From Chryseosolibacter sp039917935 (GTDB taxonomy: Bacteria; Bacteroidota; Bacteroidia; Cytophagales; Cyclobacteriaceae): 64,000 bases of DNA. Both the position numbers and the translations under genes were made by a program. Numbering within the stretch: the stretch's first letter is position 1; each line of letters opens with the position of its first letter. Below, one piece after another: positions 38,338 to 45,325 of the stretch. The stretch spans positions 1 through 64,000 of the forward strand of contig JBDSIM010000176.1 in assembly GCA_039917935.1 (NCBI GenBank), given 5' to 3'. The notes under the pieces were generated by a model. That model ran no database searches. It saw nothing but the letters and a program-made list of their open reading frames with translations, and had not been told where the DNA came from.

Positions 38338-39708
38338 CTAGAATCCGCCCACATTCCAGCCTTTCCGGTAAACCCGACGAAGGTATTTGTTGGCCTCCTG
38401 ATGATTGCGGAATTTCATCTTGACAGAATCCCATTCCAATGTCTGGTCAGGCACGCGCAATGCCACCGTACCCAAAAGTATGGCTTCTGTCATTGGCCCT
38501 GATTGTGCGAAATAACTTTCGTTTTTTGCCACCCCCAGACAGGCATCCGCAAAGTGGTGGTAGTGATTCCGTTCTTCAAGTTCCGGCGTTTTATAATCTT
38601 TGAACTTACTGTCAGGTAACAAAACCGGCATGCCACCGTGAGGAATCAGCAGCGCGCCTTCCGTTCCTATCAGCATGGCAGATTCTGCCGGATATGGATT
38701 TCCTGAGTAAAGGTCTTGAATTTCTTGTGGTGGATAAAATTCGCCGTCGAACCATTCCAGGGGGAGCACATCGGAATCCGTTAAAGCATTTCCCGGAAAC
38801 ATCCAGGTGATATGATCGCCCTGTGGCCAGGTATCTCCTCTTCGCGCAGGGGAATTTTTCCATGACTCCTGAACTTTTGCCACAACGGAATGTGGGGCTT
38901 TCAAGCCCAGGCCTTTCCAGACGGCATCAAAAATATGGCAACCGATATCACCCGACCATCCGGTACCTAAATCCTGCCATGCCCTCCATTTAGTGGGATG
39001 ATAAATAGCGGGTGCATAAGGGCGCATGGGCGCTGTGCCAATCCAAAGGTCCCAGTTTAAATGTGAAGGAGGTTGTTCAGCCTGTACAGGGCGTGGTCCA
39101 ACGAGGCGATAGGTTTCAATGGCGGCCGGCCGGTTCGAACATAAATAAGCGTGCTTTACTTTTCCGATGGCACCCGCTTTTATCCACTGAACGGCGATGC
39201 GGTCTCCTTTTGTTGAAGCGACCTGGGTGCCCAGCTGGGTAACAACCCCGTGCTTGATAGAGGCCTCGGTCAGGGCTCTCACTTCAGCCACATCGTGACA
39301 CAGGGGCTTCTGACAATAGACATGTTTGCCTTCGCGAATCGCGCTGAAAGATATAGCAAAATGATTGTGATCAGGAACGGTAACATTGACCGAATCAATT
39401 TTATCCCCCTCCATTTTAAGGAGTTGACGCCAGTCGGTATATGTGCGGGCTTGCGGCAGAAGCTCTGCAGCTTTCTTTAAATTGTTGGCGTCGACATCAC
39501 ATATGGCAACGATCTGTACATTAGGATGCTTCATAAAATTCTGAAGATCATGGAAACCCATTCCCCCCACGCCGATACAAGCGTGATTAAGCTTTTTGTT
39601 TTGGGATGCCGCTCTGGCGGTGGACCGAAGCAGTAGTGGCGGCGTGATAGCAGCCGTGGCTGCAGCCAGCAAAAATTTTCGTCGCGATAGACCAGTATTT
39701 TTTTTCAT
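38338..39708 (-). CDS. Tat-exported Gfo/Idh/MocA oxidoreductase (456 aa)
   Basis: An NAD(P)-dependent sugar oxidoreductase that is folded before export: the N-terminus has SRRKFLLAAATAAITPP, a classical twin-arginine signal. The Rossmann motif is CIGVGGMGFHD, cofactor strand IVAICDVDANN, and the substrate-side motif is EGKHVYCQKPL with the Lys expected for catalysis. The C-terminal part has WRAWQDLGTGWSGDIGCHIFD, close to glucose-fructose oxidoreductase relatives. In glycoside 3-oxidation pathways such enzymes oxidise the intact glycoside at C3 in the periplasm, using tightly bound cofactor. Upstream of the PVC-type 1028-residue gene by 274 bases. Confidence 0.93.
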   Translation of the reverse strand: MKKNTGLSRRKFLLAAATAAITPPLLLRSTARAASQNKKLNHACIGVGGMGFHDLQNFMKHPNVQIVAICDVDANNLKKAAELLPQARTYTDWRQLLKMEGDKIDSVNVTVPDHNHFAISFSAIREGKHVYCQKPLCHDVAEVRALTEASIKHGVVTQLGTQVASTKGDRIAVQWIKAGAIGKVKHAYLCSNRPAAIETYRLVGPRPVQAEQPPSHLNWDLWIGTAPMRPYAPAIYHPTKWRAWQDLGTGWSGDIGCHIFDAVWKGLGLKAPHSVVAKVQESWKNSPARRGDTWPQGDHITWMFPGNALTDSDVLPLEWFDGEFYPPQEIQDLYSGNPYPAESAMLIGTEGALLIPHGGMPVLLPDSKFKDYKTPELEERNHYHHFADACLGVAKNESYFAQSGPMTEAILLGTVALRVPDQTLEWDSVKMKFRNHQEANKYLRRVYRKGWNVGGF

Positions 39709-39816
39709 TCGTGGAGATTCGATTTAGATTTCAACGTTGCGTTTGTTCTCGAAAAGAAGGCTGATTATAAAAATATTTTTTCCATGGCTGAGGGGAACCC
39801 GAAAAATGTTACAGTG

Positions 39817-39847
39817 AAAAAACCCACCTTCAGTAAAAGGGTTTTTA
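39817..39847 (-). terminator. Likely terminator at the end of the Gfo/Idh/MocA operon
   Basis: AAAAACCC (39818-39825) pairs with GGGTTTTT (39839-39846). Read leftward it ends in a run of T residues, and it overlaps the stop codon of the cytosolic oxidoreductase. Confidence 0.6.
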
Positions 39848-41008
39848 TTTAATCGGTCCCTTTACCCCGGTATTTTTCCAGCTTCGCGAATTCGCGGAAT
39901 CAATAACGGCCTCACAAACCTTTTGTGTTTCAAGGGCGTCTTTGAAAGTCGGATGACAAGCCTCGGAACCTTCCAGACTCTTCAGAAAATCGGCAGCCTG
40001 GTGAACAAAACTGTGTTCATATCCAATAGAGAGTCCGGGAACCCACCAACGTTTCATATAGGGTTGATCCCCATCCGTTACCAGAATGGAACGCCACCCG
40101 CGAACAATCGAATCATCATTGTGATCGAAATATTCCAGGCGATTTAGATCGTGTAAGTCCCATCGGATGGAAGCATGCTCCCCATTGATCTCAAACGTAT
40201 ACAACGCTTTGTGACCACGAGCATACCGCGTGGATTCAAAAAGACCCAACGATCCGTTCTCAAAATGACAATGAAAAATGCAGGCATCATCGATTCCTAC
40301 TTTCTGCAGCTTCCCACTGGCCTGATGTACCCGTTCTTTAATGAAAGTTTCAGTCACCGCAGACACATCGCGGATACCACCATTTAACCACATGGCAGTG
40401 TCAATACAATGCGCCAATAGGTCACCCGTTACACCGGATCCAGCAGCATCCACATCGAGGCGCCAAAGCCCTTCGCCACCCTGGGGCAGTTCAGGGCTGA
40501 TCGTCCAGTCTTGAAGAAAGTTAGCCCGGTAATGGAAAATTTTACCCAGTTTCCCGGAGTTGATAATCTGCTTCGCCAAGGTTACGGCCGGTACGCGCCG
40601 GTAGTTATACCAGACAGTATTTCGCACACCCGCCTTTTCAATTGCGTCCACCATTTTTTTTCCCTCCGCCAACGTGCGGGATAGGGGCTTTTCGCAAAGA
40701 ATCATTTTTCCCGTAGCTGCCGCCGCAATGGCGATTTCTGCATGGGTGTCATTTGGTGTGCAGATATCAATGGCATCAATGTCTTCCCGTGCGACAAGGA
40801 CTTTCCAATCGGTTTCGCTTGACTCATATCCCCACTGCGCAGCAAAGGCCTTTACTTTCTCGGGATTACGCGAACAAACGGCTTTTAGTACCGGTTGGTG
40901 AATCAATTCAGGAAAGAAATTTCCAATGCGATTGTAACCGTTTGAGTGAGTTCTTCCCATGAAACCTCCCCCGATCAATCCAATCCTTAACACTTTATTT
41001 GTTGCCAT
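39845..41008 (-). CDS. Cytosolic Gfo/Idh/MocA oxidoreductase (387 aa)
   Basis: No signal peptide. Rossmann motif RIGLIGGGFMGRTHSNGY at the N-terminus, AVCSRNPEKVKAF, the ICTPNDTHAEIA strand, and the EKPLSRTL catalytic Lys motif (residues about 95-100), then YRRVPAVTLAKQIINSGKLG and GLWRLDVDAAGSGVTGDLLAH with His in the second domain. It would oxidise or reduce a sugar or keto-sugar with NAD(P) in the cytoplasm. Last gene of the compact leftward operon that starts at 48013 or 45302 and includes the isomerase, cupin, DUF4432 and DUF1080 genes. Suited to reduce a 3-keto sugar back to a usable hexose. Confidence 0.94.
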   Translation of the reverse strand: MATNKVLRIGLIGGGFMGRTHSNGYNRIGNFFPELIHQPVLKAVCSRNPEKVKAFAAQWGYESSETDWKVLVAREDIDAIDICTPNDTHAEIAIAAAATGKMILCEKPLSRTLAEGKKMVDAIEKAGVRNTVWYNYRRVPAVTLAKQIINSGKLGKIFHYRANFLQDWTISPELPQGGEGLWRLDVDAAGSGVTGDLLAHCIDTAMWLNGGIRDVSAVTETFIKERVHQASGKLQKVGIDDACIFHCHFENGSLGLFESTRYARGHKALYTFEINGEHASIRWDLHDLNRLEYFDHNDDSIVRGWRSILVTDGDQPYMKRWWVPGLSIGYEHSFVHQAADFLKSLEGSEACHPTFKDALETQKVCEAVIDSANSRSWKNTGVKGPIK

Positions 41009-41080
41009 TTGTATGTTCGATAATAAATTTCAAAAAACTCAAATTTGTCAGCCTGCTGCACGAAAGCTAAAAACTCAAAT

Positions 41081-42118
41081 CTATTCTTTCTCATACCACC
41101 CATGTAATTGACGCACCTTCACCATGGTTGCCAGGATATCGTTCCAGGTTTGCTGTTTCATCATCACTTCATTCGCGAACATACATCCATCCCAACACAC
41201 GTGTTTAAAGGCTTTCGTAAGATTTTCATTTTCGTCCCGTAGCCAGAAGCCTGCATCTTTTGCTACGTCAAGTTTGCCATTGGGATCAGTAGCCAGGCAG
41301 TGGCGTCCGGTTTTATCATGCGAACCGGTTCCATGAACGGTGCCATCATTCTGTGCAACGTGGAAATCGATTGTCCACGGACGCAATGCCTTAGTAATTG
41401 TTTTTAGCCCTTCTGTCAAAGTCTTGCGATCTTTCCAGTCAAATTTTTCAGGAAGGATCCTGTCTTCGGGCCGATTGTATCCCAGCAGATATAACAAGGT
41501 ATGTGACATATCGGCCTGAAAGCCGATATTGGGTCGGCCAACAGCCTCCAGTGTCTGTACCATCGTTTTCCAGCTATGCATTCCTCCCCAGCAGATCTCA
41601 CCTTCCGCGGCAAGTTTCTCATTGTAATCCGCAGCTACATCGCAGGCTTCGCGAAAAGTATCAGCAATGAGTTTTGAATTACCGGCAGGGTCCACGGCCC
41701 ACTTTTGCGGGGAGCTCGCGGAATCGATTCTGACCACACCGTGGGGACGGACGCCAAGCTTGCGTAAAACCTTTCCGATGTGACAGGCTTTGCGCACCAT
41801 ATCAACAAAATGTTTGCGCTCTTCTTTGGTGCCCATGGCGGGCCCCCCCCAGATCGGAGCTACCAGACTTCCAATCTTCAGATTGTGTGCAGAGACCTTA
41901 TCCGCCAGTTTTTTAATTTCATCATCACTCATATTGATGTTGATATGCGGATCCAGAAGCCCCAGGTCGACGCCATCGAATTTAGCGCCGCCGACGTTAG
42001 CCGCTGCTGTCATCTTCAGCATTGTATCAAAATCAATGGGGGGCTCAGAATCCGGTCCTTTACCTACGATACCTGGCCAAGTTGCATTGTGCAGTTTAGG
42101 AAAGTTGTTCTCTGGCAT
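41081..42118 (-). CDS. Sugar phosphate isomerase/epimerase (AP2Ec TIM-barrel family)
   Basis: About 345 residues, starting at MPENNFPKLHNATWPG (42118). The ORF upstream is generated by the AT-rich leader repeat and is not protein-like. Motifs: GAKFDGVDLGLLDPHINI, the KIGSLVAPIWGG strand, HGVVRIDSASSP, and the metal-site segments GEICWGGMHSW, GFQADMSHTL and TIDFHVAQNDGTVHG typical of the xylose-isomerase-like TIM barrel with Glu, Asp and His ligands. Members act as epimerases, isomerases or, in 3-keto-glycoside routes, hydratases on keto-sugars. Between the cupin and Gfo/Idh genes in one operon. Confidence 0.88.
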   Translation of the reverse strand: MPENNFPKLHNATWPGIVGKGPDSEPPIDFDTMLKMTAAANVGGAKFDGVDLGLLDPHININMSDDEIKKLADKVSAHNLKIGSLVAPIWGGPAMGTKEERKHFVDMVRKACHIGKVLRKLGVRPHGVVRIDSASSPQKWAVDPAGNSKLIADTFREACDVAADYNEKLAAEGEICWGGMHSWKTMVQTLEAVGRPNIGFQADMSHTLLYLLGYNRPEDRILPEKFDWKDRKTLTEGLKTITKALRPWTIDFHVAQNDGTVHGTGSHDKTGRHCLATDPNGKLDVAKDAGFWLRDENENLTKAFKHVCWDGCMFANEVMMKQQTWNDILATMVKVRQLHGWYEKE

Positions 42119-42127
42119 ATAGGGTAA

Positions 42128-42148
42128 TTTAAAGTTTGAAATTTGAAG
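42128..42148. repeat. AT-rich 21-bp leader repeat, copy 2
   Basis: Matches 18801-18821 at 20 of 21 positions. It lies in the 5' leader of the isomerase gene, 10 bases from its start codon. Confidence 0.5.
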
Positions 42149-42162
42149 TCTAAAATTCAACG

Positions 42163-43386
42163 TTAGAGTTTCAGGTCAGGGTTATCGGGGCCAAAATGTT
42201 TCAGCATCACGATTGGATCAGACTTGGATAAATTCACAATCACTACGCCATCGGTTGCAGCCTTCTCACTGATAAAGAATTCATCATGGGTTAACTGACC
42301 GTAACGGATTAATGAAGGTGTTTCAATATCCCACACACCCATTTTACCATGGCCCTGCATCATGATCATACCATACGCGGCGCTGTCTTTAATAGTAACG
42401 GTAGCCCCAGGCTCCACAGTAAGTTCCTTTGCACTGAAGTCATGTGATTTGTAACATACCCATGTTTCAGCGTATCCCGCTTCTTTTATTTTGGCTTCTG
42501 GCCTGACAGGTTTCGGTTGCATGAACCGGTTCTCCATCATTTTAGGATCTACATTTAAATCCCAATCAATTACTTCCAGGAGCAGGTCAAAATCGCCAAT
42601 GCGGTCTTTCGGGGTTCCGTTCCAAAGCAATTCTTCCGGAACGATGGCTTCATTTACCAGCGACTGGTACATGGCAAATACATCCGAAGCTTTTTGTGGT
42701 TCATAGGTACACATGCTTCCCGGAGCGTGCAGTAAACCAGGAGGCACATCCCATCCGGTGCCTGGCTCCAGCCGATAGGCAGAAGAATAGTTCGTGATTT
42801 TGTTATCCCCTTTAGTAAAATTTACCAGGCACTCCCTGATCTGCGCTTTCGTGGTTCCGGGAGCAATGCCGAAAAATGTATACGGGAAATCTCCCCCGTG
42901 ATTATTGACTTGTGGGGGAAAATAATACGCCTCCGGTTTGCCTAGCTGACCAATCATTTTTGCGTACTTATCATTGTGGTGAACATGATGGGGAAGGGGA
43001 CCCATGTTATCGAAAAATTTCGAATACATCGGCCAACTGCTATATTTTTTCCAAAGGCGATCGCCGATGAGTGCGCCCTTCAGGTGGTCTACGGCATCCT
43101 TTAATAACACTTGCTCCTCTTTAGTACCCTGGGTAAAAACGACGGCGCTTAACCCTTCATTCTCCCCCGTTAAAGGTCCGTTTTTAGCCGGGGTGGTAGA
43201 AGAAAACCATCGTTCGTCAATGCCTCCGCGCATCCCGCCCAATACGTAATAATCATCAGGGTGAAGTTTAATTCTCCTTCCCGGAACACAAAATGAACGC
43301 GGTACCCAGTTGGGAGCGAGCCTGAGTATGCCTTTTCCCTGGTCTAATGCATTTTCAGCGGAGCTTGATTTGGAAGTCGTTGCCAT
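42163..43386 (-). CDS. ManA-like cupin protein (407 aa), unknown sugar substrate
   Basis: A soluble protein of two cupin-like modules, related in outline to class I mannose-6-phosphate isomerase. The first metal-site-like segment is GPLPHHVHHNDKYAK with several His, followed by KPEAYYFPPQVNNHGG and the DVPPGLLHAPGSMCTYEP segment; the C-terminal cupin has TVEPGATVTIKDSAAYG and GHGKMGVWDIETP. No signal peptide is visible. A sugar-isomerase role in the same pathway as the flanking genes is inferred from position: the ATG overlaps the DUF4432 stop as TAATG and the AP2Ec isomerase follows. I do not recognise a more specific name. Confidence 0.85.
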   Translation of the reverse strand: MATTSKSSSAENALDQGKGILRLAPNWVPRSFCVPGRRIKLHPDDYYVLGGMRGGIDERWFSSTTPAKNGPLTGENEGLSAVVFTQGTKEEQVLLKDAVDHLKGALIGDRLWKKYSSWPMYSKFFDNMGPLPHHVHHNDKYAKMIGQLGKPEAYYFPPQVNNHGGDFPYTFFGIAPGTTKAQIRECLVNFTKGDNKITNYSSAYRLEPGTGWDVPPGLLHAPGSMCTYEPQKASDVFAMYQSLVNEAIVPEELLWNGTPKDRIGDFDLLLEVIDWDLNVDPKMMENRFMQPKPVRPEAKIKEAGYAETWVCYKSHDFSAKELTVEPGATVTIKDSAAYGMIMMQGHGKMGVWDIETPSLIRYGQLTHDEFFISEKAATDGVVIVNLSKSDPIVMLKHFGPDNPDLKL

Positions 43387-44444
43387 TAATATTGAAGTTT
43401 TTTTAATAATTCATTTATTTTGATCTGATCATCGTGAATTTCAAGTTCAAGGTCATAGCTTCTTTTTGCGCCAGGTTCAAGCATCAATAGCTGATTCTGT
43501 TGCCTGGCTTTTATCTGGCCCTCCGGCGGATTGGTTCCGGGTTCCAAACCCGTAACGTATTCTCCCTTACCCCAGTGCTGCCAGTTGGTAAGCCAGGGCA
43601 ACTGAGCCTTCTGAAACTGCAACGTCATGGCTATACCTAAACTTCTGTTATACAAGCCGCACAGGCATAGGCCCTGATTATCCGCAGCAGCATCGATAAA
43701 AGCGACTTCCTCACCCGTGCCGCTGTGGTCGTCAAGTAGTGGCGGACATTGTCGGAAATTGCTGCCTTCCCTGAAAATCCTGGGTTCCCTTGCGGAAGAA
43801 TTCCACTCCCCTTTCCAGAGAATATCAGTCCCCTCGTCCACCAAAGGCCATCCAAAGTTGAAGTGATACAAAAGCATATGGGGCGTTGTCGTATTCCCAA
43901 CGTTGATGACTTCATCATGGATACGAATGGATGCCTTTCCAAGGGTTCCCGATAGGGTTCTCCTCAGCTCCAGACTTGGTCCGAAAATCTTCGTCTCCTT
44001 TATTGTGCCGGTAATGCTCATTTCCATCCTGCCATGAACCGGGTCTGGTTGGATAATGGATTCAATTTCTGCGACTCTGTTACTGATCATCCCGTGTAAT
44101 CCCCGTTCACCGTGAGCATCCGCTTCAGGCGGGCCAACATAAGATAGCCCACACGTTGCAAGCAATCCTCCTCCAAATGTCCTCAACCAGTCAGCTCCTC
44201 GATGAGAAAACGGTTCCGGAGAGGTTATTCCGAGATGACTGATCCAGGTAAGACTATGGGCATTGTAAAAAGCTTCTGCAATATCCATCGCCCTGTCTAT
44301 AACAATTTTATAACGCAACCCTGTGCCGGTATTGATCCAGGCAATCCTGGTTCCTCTGCCCGGGCCATTGTCCAACACAGCCGTTTCTATACCACCCAGC
44401 TGTGCAGGATTTGATATTTTGTTATGCCAGGATTGTTGCTTCAA
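43386..44444 (-). CDS. DUF4432 family protein (aldose 1-epimerase-like fold)
   Basis: 352 residues, cytosolic. DUF4432 proteins have the galactose mutarotase beta-sandwich. Visible marks are the YKIVIDRAMDIAEAFYN opening typical of the family, GGGLLATCGLSYVGPP, ERGLHGMISN, HMLLYHFNFGWPLVDEGT with the His and Asp region, and GLEPGTNPPEGQ near the end. The best guess is epimerisation or isomerisation of an unusual sugar. The stop overlaps the cupin gene start, and the DUF1080 gene ends 39 bases upstream, so it belongs to the same transcript. Confidence 0.9.
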   Translation of the reverse strand: MKQQSWHNKISNPAQLGGIETAVLDNGPGRGTRIAWINTGTGLRYKIVIDRAMDIAEAFYNAHSLTWISHLGITSPEPFSHRGADWLRTFGGGLLATCGLSYVGPPEADAHGERGLHGMISNRVAEIESIIQPDPVHGRMEMSITGTIKETKIFGPSLELRRTLSGTLGKASIRIHDEVINVGNTTTPHMLLYHFNFGWPLVDEGTDILWKGEWNSSAREPRIFREGSNFRQCPPLLDDHSGTGEEVAFIDAAADNQGLCLCGLYNRSLGIAMTLQFQKAQLPWLTNWQHWGKGEYVTGLEPGTNPPEGQIKARQQNQLLMLEPGAKRSYDLELEIHDDQIKINELLKKLQY

Positions 44445-44483
44445 TTAATTCTCTTTAAACATGATGAACCATGCTACTAAAAA

Positions 44484-45302
44484 CTATAATTTTTTCAACA
44501 GAATATTTTTGTACTCCACCGTCATGGGAGGACCCACGTGAACCTGAACCCCGAGAAGGCCTGTATTTTTTCGGTTTACCTCATCATTATCTGTTACGTC
44601 ACTCATCAGCACATCATTGATAAAATGCTGCAACCGGTTTCCCTTCACCAGGATGCGACAGGTATTCCAGTCCTTACTTTTGATTATTGTTTTCAATGAG
44701 TCGGCACTTCCGAGGGAGCCCGTTACTTCTCTTTTTAACCAGGCATTATTTTTCACGGTAGACTTAAATGATTCAGGATTGGTGGCATTGTCCTGGGTAT
44801 TGACGATTACCTTTTCACCCCGATAAGCCAATGTCGTACGTCCGCGTTCTTCATAGTTCTGGCCTGTGTAATTATTCCGGCCATCAATATCCGCCTGATA
44901 TCCCCGTAAAGCATGAGCCACGCCAGTTACTTCTTCACTGCGATAATTTATGCCACTGTTGCCGGCTTCAGCAATTCGAAAATCCGCTTTCATCTCAAAA
45001 TCTTCCGTCGTTCCTCCCCGCCAGATTATAAAAGTGTTGGCTTTGAGAAGGGTTTTCGGAGTCACTTCACCAATCAAATTTCCATTCTCTACCCGCCAAT
45101 AGGTTGTATCGCCCTCCCAGCCATCCAGCGTTTTTCCATCAAAGATCTGAACAAATCCATCGCCCTGGATATGCGCACTATCGGCTTCTTCGGTTTTTGT
45201 TTCAGCGACGCTTTCGTTGGATGTTTTACACCCTCCTGCGAAAACCAGCATGAGTCCAAAAGTAAAAGGTAAAGAAAGATTTATTCTATAAGTAGATTTC
45301 AT
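44484..45302 (-). CDS. DUF1080 (3-keto-disaccharide hydrolase/lyase family) lipoprotein (272 aa)
   Basis: Exported lipoprotein (AGGC lipobox, Cys near 25). The DUF1080 concanavalin-like beta-sandwich begins FVQIFDGKTLDGWEGDTTYW, continues DFEMKADFRIAEAGNSGINY, YRSEEVTGVAHALRGYQADI, and ends TGLLGVQVHVGPPMTVEYKN. DUF1080 (PF06439) enzymes have been shown in Bacteroides to cleave 3-keto-glycosides by beta-elimination or hydrolysis. The gene is in the operon with DUF4432, cupin, AP2Ec and Gfo/Idh, which are the partners expected in such a route. It starts 23 bases after the 895-residue cytochrome protein. Confidence 0.93.
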   Translation of the reverse strand: MKSTYRINLSLPFTFGLMLVFAGGCKTSNESVAETKTEEADSAHIQGDGFVQIFDGKTLDGWEGDTTYWRVENGNLIGEVTPKTLLKANTFIIWRGGTTEDFEMKADFRIAEAGNSGINYRSEEVTGVAHALRGYQADIDGRNNYTGQNYEERGRTTLAYRGEKVIVNTQDNATNPESFKSTVKNNAWLKREVTGSLGSADSLKTIIKSKDWNTCRILVKGNRLQHFINDVLMSDVTDNDEVNRKNTGLLGVQVHVGPPMTVEYKNILLKKL

Positions 45303-45325
45303 TGCAGTTCTATTTGTCAGGGTTA

